64,000 bases of DNA from Neoechinorhynchus agilis (taxonomy: Eukaryota > Acanthocephala). The stretch spans positions 9,486,001 to 9,550,000 of the forward strand of contig CM121342.1 of assembly GCA_051530055.1 (NCBI GenBank), read 5' to 3'. The first letter of the stretch is position 1, and every line of letters starts with the position of its first letter. This document shows, piece by piece, positions 47,640 through 57,478 of the stretch. The notes under the pieces are model-generated. The model made no database searches. It had not been told where the DNA came from and was given only the letters and a program-made list of their open reading frames with translations. The translations under genes were made by a program, and so were the position numbers.

Positions 47640-48205
47640 TTGGGTGAAAATAGAAAAATATTAATTACAGTGGGAATATTCAGCCATTTTTGAAAACTGG
47701 AAGCCATGGTGATGCATTTTAATATGTTTACGGGCTAAAACGGTTTAGTTCAATGTTTTTTAATAGTTGGTGGACTGTCAACTGATTTCTCAACCGCGTG
47801 GACAAACCACCCGAGTAAACCGATTTTCGTCGACATGATCGACTCTGACGGAGTAAAACTTCGAAATATTGATGGAAAATAAATTGGTTTCAAACTTGTA
47901 AACTGCTAAAATAACTACAATCGAAAAGTTCTACACTCGGTTGAGAAATCAGTGGACAATCGACCAATTGATCGACATACGGTTCAGCAAAACGATTTTC
48001 GTCGACACGATCAAATACTCCACGAACCAAAAGATGCTAAAATCGTTGGAACAAGAGACTATTCTTCAAGCGTTGTATTTCAACCGAAGTGCTACCGAGA
48101 TCGAGTGTATTTTTCAGTACCCTGAAGGAGTAAAGCTCCGAAATATTCGTTCGAAAATAGACATTTGTTTTCAACCACATAAATCGCTAATGTAACGACA
48201 ATGGA
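47640..48205. repeat. Rp terminal repeat pair
   Basis: Two opposed repeat ends: TGGACTGTCAACTGATTTCT (near 47771) and its inverted partner GAGAAATCAGTGGACAATCG (near 47942). Two stem-loop units follow the pattern GGAGTAAAxCTxCGAAATATT (near 47860 and 48115). AGACATTTGTTTTCAACC near 48155 matches copies at 11400 and 17855. Penelope-type end sequences without protein domains. Confidence 0.5.
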
Positions 48206-48576
48206 AAAAATGTTTTGAATGCCAATACCCAGCGATTTCTCGGTTTACGAAATTCGGTCATCTGTGATAACGTAGGAAGGTCTGATCGACCAATCTATTA
48301 TCATTAAATAATGCCCTAAACAAAAACGAATTTTGCAAATTTTTTGCATTCTGTTATTCAAATTTCAAGAGGATACGAGCACGTCATTCCGTTACTTGTT
48401 TCGTCGCACCAAAAACGGGCTATTTAAGAGCATCGCAAAACTTTAATGACCACTTATTAAGACAAGGAAGGACAAGTGGCGAAAAACCACACATTGAGTT
48501 AGGGGAAAAGATGTTTAATTTTTGTCCCGGATTTAAACTGACTAATTTATTACCTTTTTTAGTACGGGCAACCCAT
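48206..48576. other. Gene-free stretch
   Basis: No supported feature. Confidence 0.4.
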
Positions 48577-48960
48577 TTAGTAAATTCTGCAATTGACAAC
48601 ACAATAACAAAACGTTTCAACAATCATCACCGTCCACGAAGAAAAGGCATCGCTCTCCCCTGCGTTTCCTCTTTGGATCGCAAGACCAATGTTTTGGCGC
48701 AGGAAGGCACCAGCTCTTGTATTTCCTGTCTTTGCCTGGAGTCTATTCGATAATTCCTCTGTAGGTTTAAGTGCCGAGCTACCGAGCGCACCAAGAGTCT
48801 CCACCCCAAAGGGTACAAAAACGTGAGACCTAGTTAATTCTTTATATTTCGCCGCCTTTCGGTCCTCCGAGCGTTGGTCGTTTCCTCGGTATTTGATTGG
48901 CCCGGTCGTATCAAGAATATTTCTATTGAGCTCCCACTTCAATAGTTGAAATTTGCTTGT
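48577..48960 (-). pseudogene. LINE-C 3' fragment
   Basis: Minus strand: KWELNRNILDTTGPIKYRG, RKAAKYKEL, VPFGVETLGALGSSAL and NTRAGAFLRQNIGLAIQRGNA. This is the C-terminal tail of the R2-like LINE, diverged from the 43.3 kb fragment. 5'-truncated. Confidence 0.8.
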
Positions 48961-49600
48961 AAGTTTTACCGATATTTTACGTCGGATAATTCGGACATTA
49001 TTCCCAGATTTGTCATTTAAAACGCAAACATCATAACGTTGTCTTGTGGACTAGGTAGGCTCGAGCAACGGCTGTACACTCTTCCTCGGGGGTTATAGCG
49101 GACAAAGAGTCCAGGAACACGGGTTTAACTTTATTTTAAATGAAAAACGTTGTGAAAAATGTCGAAATTATTCGACATGAAATACCGTAAATAAGTTGGT
49201 GAATTTAAATCCGGTGAGGGTGCTCTACCAAAAGGACGTTATTTATGTTTTGTGTGTAACAAATCCAAATCTCCCTAACGAGTGAAATTAACTTACGAAT
49301 CATCTTATCCAGAGCCATTGGATCCAAGAATTCTTGACAGGCGAAATTAAAATTCTTATTCAGCGGCATCAGAATCATAACTAAAATATTTTAGTCAAAA
49401 TAAAGCAACTCAAATTATCATTCTATTCCAACGCAACTTAATTAAATATAAAAGTGAATTTCCCATCCTAAAATGCATTAGACGATTGGATTTCAGATTA
49501 GCAATTAATTAATGATTAGGTTGTTATAATTTTGAAATCATACCAACCACCTTAGTTTCTAACGAATATAAACATCGAGATTAGAAACAACGTTGTTTGT
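48961..49600. other. Gene-free stretch
   Basis: AT-rich sequence without supported coding. It may contain the 3' region of the minus-strand gene that follows. Confidence 0.4.
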
Positions 49601-49663
49601 TTTCGTTAGGTTTTATTAGCGGACCACTCAACAATATTCCAATCCGTTTAAAGAAATGTCTCT

Positions 49664-50035
49664 CTAAGACAAACTTTGACATTCCTCGCCACTTTCGTAT
49701 GATCTTGCTGCGGCAAACACTGCCTCTGGACTTAAGACTTCTTTTCCGGTATCTCTTCTTTCTAAACGACAAGCATCGGCTATAAGATTCTTAGCAAAGC
49801 TATCAACCGAAATAGTCAACATATCGACGAAACAGTTATCGTAGATCAGAAACGCTTTTGATTTCTTTATATATTTCGATATAGATCGTGATTTGAACTC
49901 GGGCTTCGTTGAAAAACAAGCATCAACAATCTCTTCTCGACTTATAGTGGAGTTCCGATTTGCTTGTTGCTCAAGAATATTCCCTAAATCTGTACGTTGA
50001 GTTGAACGCCGCATTTCTAGCGATCTAAAAATCAA
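49664..50035 (-). CDS. Small protein with possible histone-fold segment
   Basis: A 123-residue open frame starting at 50035. After a polar N-terminus (STISREEIVDACF) comes D-N-C-F-V-D-M-L-T-I-S-V-D-S-F-A-K-N-L-I, then ADACRLERRD and VLSPEAVFAAARSY. A long amphipathic helix, short strand and third helix suggest a histone fold of the kind in TAF, NF-Y or SAGA (Ada1-like) subunits. I cannot name the family. It may be one exon of a longer gene. Residue composition argues for a real host exon against the surrounding AT-rich DNA. Confidence 0.45.
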   Translation of the reverse strand: MIFRSLEMRRSTQRTDLGNILEQQANRNSTISREEIVDACFSTKPEFKSRSISKYIKKSKAFLIYDNCFVDMLTISVDSFAKNLIADACRLERRDTGKEVLSPEAVFAAARSYESGEECQSLS

Positions 50036-51585
50036 TCCCGGCGCTTATATTGATCTTTATAATTGGGGTGATTAGATGCTTGGTGCCCTTAAAATGATAG
50101 TTTATAATAAAAATCTAAGCCAGGTTTATCAATTTTATGGGTTTTTTTTGTTGTGGTTTTTTTTTTTTGGTGTTTTGTATTTGAGTTGTGGTGATCATAA
50201 TCCCCCCCCGGATAAAAGATATTTTTTGTAATTTTTTAAAATGTGAGATGATCAATAAAACATATTTTATCCTTAGGATTTTCTCATAGTGATTTTTAAA
50301 TATGTTTCTTTCCAAAACTAAAAAAATGGAATTAAATCATTTACACGCCAATGAACGATTTTAACCTATCAAATACTCTTAACGCATTAATTATATTAAA
50401 TTCCATTTTAACAAGACAAAATTCTAATTTTCAATAAAAGCTCCATGATTTTTGTACAAACGTATTCAATATTCTAAAAGGTTTTTAAATAATTAAACAT
50501 AAATTGACAAAACAATTAAATTTTGTAAAATTAAACTATCACATGCATCCAACTTCCACAAAATAAAAATATTCAAATGTTTCATATTTTTGATTAGACT
50601 TATAGAATGTTTCAAACGAAAATATGTATTTTTCTTTGGCAAAAAAAATACAACGGCATTTTGCATATCTAAAATCAAAAGTACAACGTTGCGACGCTTT
50701 AATTTTGTAAAATTAGAAAAAAATGACACATCATAAAAAATCAATATTTTGCTAGATTTGAAAAATTCTAATATTTCATTAGTGGAAATCAAATTTATGA
50801 TATTGTCAAACAAAATCCAGTTTAATTAGAAATTGGTTAAATTGCAGTCTTAATCTTTAATTGCAGTTGTACTTTTATGAATATTTCTGAAGCCAAATAA
50901 ATAATATCGAGCATTTTGTTCATTTTGTTCAGATTAATTTAGGACTTGGTGAATAATGCGAAATCTAAAACATTACAAAAGTTTCATTTGTACTTATGGC
51001 CAAAGTATCTTTTTTAAGGAAAAGTAATTTCGTTATCGACACATATTTAAAAGCTCATGGAAATTGTAATCAATACAAGAAAAATGCCAATTTAAATCTT
51101 AAAAAGAGAATAAAACAACATTCGTGAATGTTGAAATCTATTAAATTCGACAAAACTTTTTGAGCATTTAACAAAATCAGGCAATTTAAATTAAAGACGG
51201 AACTCAGATTGTTGGTTCGAGTGATTCGTCATAAAGCAAGGTTTAAAAATAAAAATTGATAAAATTTTCCTTTCTAAACTCGGATAATTGTTATGGATTT
51301 CATAGAATTGCACATTGGTGATAAGTTTGAAGATTGAATCGTTCATATTTTTATTGTTTTTGCGGCACGCAGAAAAATTAAAATGATTATAAATTTTAAA
51401 TTCGAGGCACAATCTTCCACGAAATATCGAATGTTAAAATTATTTTTTCTACGTGCCAGAAAATAACCACATTGGTGATATTTTTGTATGCTGCGATCGA
51501 AGAATGCTAAAATTAAATCTTTTTTCTCACGAACCACAAGACGGGTAAAGGAAATTCTTTAGGACTCCAGCGCGAAGCCAAGTTC
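50036..51585. other. AT-rich, gene-poor stretch
   Basis: About 1.5 kb of very AT-rich DNA with homopolymer runs (T and C runs near 50145-50210). Several minus-strand open frames are Phe/Ile/Asn/Lys-rich and look like composition effects. The frame at 51537-51343 (MVREKKDLILAFFDRSIQKY) is the most protein-like but has no recognised family. Confidence 0.4.
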
Positions 51586-51589
51586 TTTT

Positions 51590-51785
51590 TTGAGAACAAT
51601 TTTACCTGAATTTGGACAAATGATGCCAAAGTTTAGCGTTCGTGTACTATCAAATGGACGTCTCATTAAAGCTTCGGCTAACGATTCTGTTTGGTTAAAA
51701 ATGCCCAATCGATCCGAAGGAGATACATCAATGGGATTTCAGCCGATGACTAGATTTGAAGTCTTCTCTAAATTATCAAAACGGA
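51590..51785 (+). CDS. Possible 5' exon of COX10
   Basis: A plus-strand open frame ends ...FEVFSKLSKRNLS at a G|GTATTC donor-like site. The L-S-K-x-x-L-[ST] end resembles the start of the UbiA domain of COX10 (protoheme farnesyltransferase), whose later exons begin about 1.7 kb downstream beyond a SINE cluster. The preceding residues would be transit peptide and linker. The exon encoding the next part of COX10 was not found, so the link is speculative. Confidence 0.3.
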
Positions 51786-51826
51786 ATCTTTCAGGTATTC
51801 ATGGCGTGCGATTAAGAAATTAAGTT

Positions 51827-52466
51827 TATCGACCTTTAAGTGCTCGTTACTTCAACTGCCGTTTGGGCTTATTATATGGCTCCTTTGCCTCACTCTCATC
51901 TTCAAGCCTTAGGATTAAGACATTATCTCTCGTCGAATCCTTGAGAAATAATGGCATTAACCTGTGGGACTTTCTTGACTGCTTGTTCGGCAAATTCACT
52001 CAATCAGGTAAAAGATGATCGAAATTTCGACCTTCTAAGTCTCTTTTAACGGAAGACAAATGGTTTGTTATTAAAATTTAGAGACTGAGGAAAAATCATC
52101 TTTAATTATACGATTTTTTAGAATTTTTATATGCGGCTCAGCCGGTAGTCTTTTGATAGATTTTTTCAATACACGGCGGAGTGGACACGCAGTCCACCGA
52201 TTTCGGTCTGGAAAGCGCTGGTCTGCGCTTAATGCCTCGAGACCGTACGGTTATGAGTTCGTAAATCCCTCCGGATTCTCAGATATCTCCCGTGGAGGCG
52301 GGACTCATCAGTGAGTTTCCTCTTCCCATCAACGAGGTATTTGGTCCCCTTTGGTTGTCCGTCATCGGCGATAACGGATTCGAACCAGTTGATCCTTAAC
52401 TGGGATCAAAGGCATTAGTCCACTTGACCATCTCAGCACAACTACGGAATGTACAAACTTCGCCAC
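51827..52466. repeat. Duplicated 640-bp block, copy 2
   Basis: Essentially identical to 31901-32541, including the non-SINE left part and the SINE right part in the same orientation. Near identity over 640 bp implies a recent event. Confidence 0.9.
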
Positions 52467-52479
52467 TTTAGCCTGGACA

Positions 52480-53060
52480 AGCTTTTTCGATTTTTTAGAA
52501 TTTTTATGTGCCTCAGCCGGTAGTCTTTTGATAGATTTTTTCCATACACGGCCGAGTGGACACACAGTTTATTGATTTCGGTATGGGAAGCGCTGGTCTG
52601 CGCTAAATGCCCCAAGACCGTACGGTTATAAGTTTGTACATCCTCCGGAGCCTTTTTCCTTACAGGAAATATCCCGATCAGAATTATTAGATTCTGATAG
52701 ATATTCTTTTCTTCCACGATACACGGCTTAATGTGCACACAGTCCACCGATCGGAATCCAGGCTAATGTATGGCGAAGATTGTACATTCCGTAGTTGTGC
52801 TGAGATGGTCAAGTGGACTAATGCTCTTGATTCCAGTTAAGGGTCAACTGGTTCGAATCCGTTATCGCCGATGACGGACAACCAAAGGGGACCAAATAAC
52901 TCGTTGATGGGAAGAGGAAACTCACTGATGAGTCCCGCCTCCTCCGGAGATATCTGAGAATCCGGAGGAATGTACAAACTCTTAACCGTACGGTCTCGAG
53001 GCATTAAGCGCAGACCAGCGCTTCCCAGACCGAAATCGGTGGACTGTGTGTTAATTATAC
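52480..53060. mobile_element. Cluster of SINE copies in opposite orientations
   Basis: A partial minus-oriented SINE tail (about 52490-52655) is followed by a plus-oriented copy (about 52715-53050). In the latter, an A-box-like TGGTCAAGTGG (52806-52816) and a B box GGTTCGAATCC (52850-52860) are tRNA-spaced, CTGATGAG is at 52925-52932, and the edges carry the perfect inverted pair CACACAGTCCACCGAT (52736-52751) and ATCGGTGGACTGTGTG (53035-53050). With block copy 2 this makes three SINE units within 1.2 kb. Confidence 0.75.
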
Positions 53061-53094
53061 GAATTTAAAGTAGCACTTCTCAAGGAGACTGGAT

Positions 53095-53265
53095 TTTTTA
53101 ATCAGTTGGTCGATTGTCAATTGATTTCTCATCCACGTGTTTTTTCGGTTGTTTTTAATTGATCAGAGTTATATTTCGGAGTTTTGCCCCTTCATCAAGG
53201 TCCTGAAAAACACGGGAAGGACCCGGACGCGAAGAAAGGGTAAAACTCCGAAATATCACTAAAAA
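53095..53265. repeat. Rp terminal repeat, further copy
   Basis: GGTCGATTGTCAATTGATTT near 53105, and a stem-loop whose reverse strand reads CCTTGATGAAGGGGC...ACTCCGAAATAT (53165-53205), hammerhead-like with U in place of C3. A second half-unit with the same GTAAAACTCCGAAATAT lies near 53240. Confidence 0.5.
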
Positions 53266-53494
53266 ACATTAAGCGGATTTATCAAAAAGCACAGAATCCA
53301 TTTCGTTGAATTTTGTTGTCTTGATCGTAAGATTTGCAATCTTGGTTTGCTTAAATAAGGACAATCGAAAAGTTATTTAAACAAAGATACGAGTCTTAAA
53401 ATACAATTAATCCTAAATCTACTTTTCGATTATCACGGGAAAAATGCTGATAATGTTTTAAAAAGCCCAATGGCGTCCTCGGTAACCGAGAAGT

Positions 53495-54440
53495 GCACTG
53501 TTAATTTTTAAACTACAAATTGGAAGTGGTCAAATGGTTGATCGCATCAATACTACATTCGATTAACGATAAATTAAATTATCCTTAGCTCTTTGAAATG
53601 CCATATGACAGTCAAATGGAAAGGACCCGAAACCGAGTTTTAGTCGATGGTCGACATATCAGGTACTCACGTCGTTTTTATTGTTTAAATTAATGCCAAT
53701 TTAATTTAGTCCATTCGCTGCATGGAACTTCGGAGTGACCACTGCTGCATTAGGAACTTCAATTCTATATGCGACCACATCCCCGACCACCTCTATCCTT
53801 GGACTTTCAAACGTTTTCCTTTACGCGTTCGTTTATACTCGGCTAAAGAGAACCAGTACCACAAATACATCAATCGGTGCTCTCGTTGGGGCAGTTCCTC
53901 CAATGATGGGATGGATGGCTCATTCCACGATGCTCCAAATGCCTCCTCAGATCGCTTTTGGTTTGTTTTATTTAAAAAAATCAACTCATAATCGTTTTTC
54001 CTGTCTAGGCGGCATCACACTTTCTCTTCTTCTATACTTTTGGCAGTTTCCACACTTCAACTCACTGAGTTGGCAACTGCGATCCGAATATTGTCCCTCA
54101 ACTGGTCCTATGACTAAGAGAAATTCTTCACAGGACCAGTTACCTTAGAGCAGGATACTCAATGTCCTGTATAGCAAGTCCGAGAAATTGTAAAGTCCTT
54201 ACATTGCTTCATTCGGCTGCTTTATTGCCACTTTGCGGTCTTGCACTTCCAGCATTCGATATTACTACCTGGTACTTCGTTGCGGATTCGATTGTTTTTA
54301 ATCTTCTTATGCTACATATGTCACTTACGTTTTTAAGAAAATCAAACGCTCAATCGGCTAAAAGCTTGTTTGTAGCTTCTTTATACTACCTTCCAACTAT
54401 AATGATGATCTCAATTATTAATGCTCATGTACTTAAATAA
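53495..54440 (+). CDS. COX10: Protoheme IX farnesyltransferase COX10 (3' exons)
   Basis: COX10 farnesylates heme b to heme O in the inner mitochondrial membrane, the first step of heme A synthesis for cytochrome oxidase. Secure exons: 53589-53662 (EMPYDSQMERTRNRVLVDGR, the Asp-rich substrate/Mg loop), 53710-53960 (FVYTRLKR, the second conserved loop, and GAVPPMMGW), 54009 to about 54090 (YFWQFPHFNSLSW) and about 54140-54440 (RAGYSMSCIASP, ITTWYF and the last helices). A further exon ending near 53567 (IGSGQMVDRINTTF) probably precedes them but its boundaries are unclear. The N-terminal third is missing or lies beyond the SINE cluster. The last intron has no frame-compatible GT-AG pair. Confidence 0.85.
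54091..54139 (+). other. Non-GT hairpin intron of COX10
   Basis: Exon frames on both sides are fixed by conserved LRSEY and RAGYSM. Every GT donor here leaves phase 1 and every AG acceptor needs phase 2. A 49-nt TT...AG excision keeps the frame. AACTGGTCCT (54100-54109) and AGGACCAGTT (54132-54141) form a perfect 10-bp inverted repeat. Confidence 0.6.
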
Positions 54441-54905
54441 GACCGCTTTTTGTTTAAATGAAGGGGATTTTCATTGAGGAGATTACTTTTTTGGATGAAA
54501 AGGTCTTTTGCCAAGGCTTCTCAATCAACTCACTCCAATATCCTTTTTGTCTTTACTTATTTCAATTTCAAATTTAATCGTTTTCAGTAACCTTTAAAAT
54601 GGTAGAAATTTTCTTATCGTTGTTTTGCCGAAATTAATATCACTGGTAAGGTTCATTTTCCAAGACCAATCGAACAATGAAAAAACAAGCAAATCGTAAG
54701 TCGGTACGCCCTCTACCTAAGCGAGGGACGATAGTATGGAATCTAATCTCACTTAATAAATTCAGTGAATTTACCACAAATTTTTAAAAATACACCGTCC
54801 GTTTCAAATGAAGATGGTGAGATGGAAGGTAAAATAACTAAACAGCACCTCATCGTCAATTTAGCGAAATGAAGTCCATTTTTTTAAATCTGTGCAAATA
54901 ACTTT
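54441..54905. other. Intergenic region COX10-RARS2
   Basis: AT-rich, no supported coding. It ends in CTTTTAG, an acceptor two bases before the RARS2 start. Confidence 0.5.
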
Positions 54906-54910
54906 TAGAT

Positions 54911-57224
54911 ATGCCCTTACGGTCTCTTCGACTATTGGTCATTTCCAAATTATGCGAAATCCCAGCATTTTCAAACTTTAAAGAAAGCAATTGGACTGAC
55001 TTAATGAATCTTATAAGAATCCCTAAAAGTTCAATTGAACGCGGATCGATGCTTCTTAAACTATCAGATCTCATGAGTCAACCGTGATTTTTTTCTCTGA
55101 TTCTTGTAAAAAATCGGTTGAGATAGAACATGGATACTTGGATAAAAAAGGAGTCGATACAATTAAAATGAATCCTCATTTTTGTGACAAGCACTACCCT
55201 TACGGATATTTAAGATTTCCAATCGATTTACCAAAAACGTTTTCGAAATGCTACCAGCTTTGTTTTAAAACAATCAGTTTATTAGGACGGAACCTATGTT
55301 CAGAACTCGAGAACGATCGCTTCCTCGTAGAATTCGGTTCTCCAAATATTGCAAAACCTCTTCATCCTGGTCATATCAGATCACTCATTCACGGTTCCTT
55401 TATTTTCCGCCTTATTGAAATGCTGAGTGAAACTCGAATGGTCAGTATTTGTTATTTTGGCGATTGGGGAAAACAGTTTGCAATTATCCTCGCCGGTTTA
55501 AAGTTTAAGCGCAGATTATCGGAGTGATAATCTGCTCTCGATAGAAAAACAAGGAATTACGTCCATTGAGAACTTGACGCTGGATGATATTGTGAACATT
55601 TACGTCGATGGAGTAAAATCGCCCGATATCGTTGCGAGAGCAGAGGCCGTTTGCGGTATTATGGAGCGTTCAGAGAATCCAACTTTCCTCAATTTTTGGA
55701 ACGATCTAAAACGATTATCTTTAGCGCACTGCGGATGGATTTTTAAGAAACTTTCAATTAATTTTGACGTCTTTGAGTACGAGTCGGATTATTTCTCTCA
55801 AGCTAATAAGTCCATTTGTGATCGATTATTGCTTAAGGGTCTTGCCAAAGAGTTTCCAGATGGCTCGGTCGTTTATGAAGGCAAAGAAGGTAAACTGATC
55901 ATTAGAAGGAGCGACGGAACATCACTATATTTAATTCGTCTATCCTCAAATTTTCGACGATTTATTTATCTTAAATCGCATACACTCAGGACCTTACGGA
56001 ATGTCTTTTGGGATCCTTTTCGTTCTTTGGGAGCCTCATGAATAACTCACACTCATCGGAGGCGCTCAGCCGCACTCGAAGGGACAGGGCCAACCCACTT
56101 TTGGGGCCTATGGGCGATCTCAAACCTGACCCCTACCCTTACCGCAGCCGCTCAACCCCCCTCCCGTGGAACCCAGCGACCAGTGGACTTGAACTAGCGA
56201 TCAATCGAGCGCATTTTGAACGCGCACCAGTCGGCTATTTCGACGATGTATTTGTTGTATTGTAATTCGTCCCATGTTTAAAATTAAACCTTTTATACTC
56301 GTGTATTTGCATTCAAATTGATTTTAAAACATAATAATTTCTTAATCGTTGGTTTAAGGTGTGTTCCGATATTTTAGTTAAGTTCTTCATTTATCAATTA
56401 TTTAGAAGAACATTTGTAAATTATAAAAATTGAAAGAAAATGATTTGAGGACAGACGGGACAAGTCGCGATATCGCAGCTTTCTTGAATCGAAAATCAAA
56501 GTATTCTTTTGACCGAATGCTTTACGTTTGTGACAGTGGACAACGACTTCATTTTTCTCGCTTACTTGAAATTCTTCAACGGATGGGAGAGGCTCCTGTT
56601 GGTTGGACAGTAGACGACGTTCACATTGGATTCGGTAAAGTGATCAATTTCCGGACTAGAGCAGGGTCCAGCACACTTCTATCGGACGTCATCGAAGACG
56701 CTACTTCAGCAGCTAGAGATGCTGTTCATGATGAGGCGCAAGCGCAAGTATTGGCTTTAACTCACCTAATTTTGAACGATACGCTCCGTCCTCGATTAAA
56801 ACCTTACCGATTTTCGATCGATCAGCTTCAACATCATAAAAGTCTTGCGTTTCGAATCCAGTACTGCCACGCTCGTTTGTGTTCGTTATTGAACAAAAGT
56901 GCTCATTTATCCGAAAGCCCGACTGCCGAATCATGCGTTTTAACTAATGAACGTGAAGTATCATTGATTCACGAACTTCTCAGATTCGCAGACGTATGTC
57001 ATCTTGCTTATCTAAGGAACTTTGAAGCTTATCTATTAACTCAATACACAATTGAACTGTGTTCAACGATAAATCGAACTCTTGAAAGTCAATTTGTCAT
57101 TAATGAGAACGATCAAAATGTTAAACTAGCGAGATATCAGTTGTTTCACATGAGCAAACAAGTCCTCGCTGAATGCATGAGACTGTTGGGAATTGTACCT
57201 CTTAGTAAAATATCAAAGCGCTGA
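54911..57224 (+). CDS. RARS2: Mitochondrial arginyl-tRNA synthetase RARS2
   Basis: Charges mitochondrial tRNA-Arg. Exons: 54911-55076, 55127-55495, 55545 to about 55937, and about 56465-57224; about 560 residues (human 578). The ATG is two bases after an acceptor. The HIGH signature is H-P-G-H in SPNIAKPLHPGHIRS, followed by YFGDWGKQF. RRSDGTSLY and RDIAAFLNRKSKYSFDRMLYV are the catalytic-core blocks. The KMSKS position reads G-K-V-I-N-F-R-T-R-A-G, as expected for RARS2, which lacks a classical KMSKS. The C-terminal anticodon-binding domain has FRIQYCHARLCSL and ends LLGIVPLSKISKR. Introns 1 and 2 (50 and 49 nt) are GT-AG and strongly self-complementary. Intron 3 (about 530 nt) contains a tRNA-like repeat, and its boundaries are not standard in frame. 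Confidence 0.9.
55077..55126 (+). other. RARS2 intron 1, hairpin-forming GT-AG
   Basis: TCAACCG plus ATTTTTT (55078-55093, a 2-nt bulge between) pairs with AAAAAATCGGTTGA (55108-55121), a 14-bp stem that brings the splice sites together. Phase-consistent GT...AG. Confidence 0.7.
55496..55544 (+). other. RARS2 intron 2, hairpin-forming GT-AG
   Basis: CAGATTATC (55512-55520) pairs perfectly with GATAATCTG (55526-55534) around a 5-nt loop. The intron is 49 nt and phase-consistent GT...AG. Confidence 0.7.
56030..56245 (-). mobile_element. tRNA-derived SINE-like insert in RARS2 intron 3
   Basis: On the minus strand, an A-box-like TAGCCGACTGG (56237-56227) and a B-box-like AGTTCAAGTCC (56195-56185) are in tRNA-like spacing, followed by a GC-rich tail. 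Base composition is much richer in GC than the flanks. A different family from the SINE at 32.2 and 52.7 kb. A degenerate tRNA gene is the alternative. Confidence 0.55.
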
Positions 57225-57478
57225 TTTTTTATAATTAACGGCAGAATACGTTTTTCTCGTTGTTGTTTATTGATAAGACAAAAAAATTCTGATTTAGTGG
57301 AAAATATTACCCTATTTCGAACAAAATATCTGTTAAAATGAATTTTGAAGCGTTTTTTCTTTTCAAAAGTTCCTACATTTCTTAAACCGGAACGTATCGA
57401 TAACAAAAAGGCTTGGGTCCTCTGCCGAATAATCACGAAACTTCAATAACGATTATTTAACATTTACAGATAAAGAAC
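57225..57478. other. Convergent intergenic region RARS2-MDN1
   Basis: About 250 AT-rich bases between two converging genes; must hold both 3' UTRs. Confidence 0.5.

Noticed and set aside
50036-51537. Long Phe/Ile/Asn/Lys-rich minus-strand frames
   Set aside because: Their composition follows the AT-rich DNA, and there are no motifs or plausible splice continuity.
52925-52980. Functional hammerhead ribozyme in the SINE
   Set aside because: CTGATGAG and a stem are present, but the required GAAA is GATA in the copies seen here. Kept only as a resemblance.
56185-56237. Functional tRNA gene in RARS2 intron 3
   Set aside because: A- and B-box-like sequences are present but I could not form a good acceptor stem; a SINE-like origin fits the GC-rich tail better.
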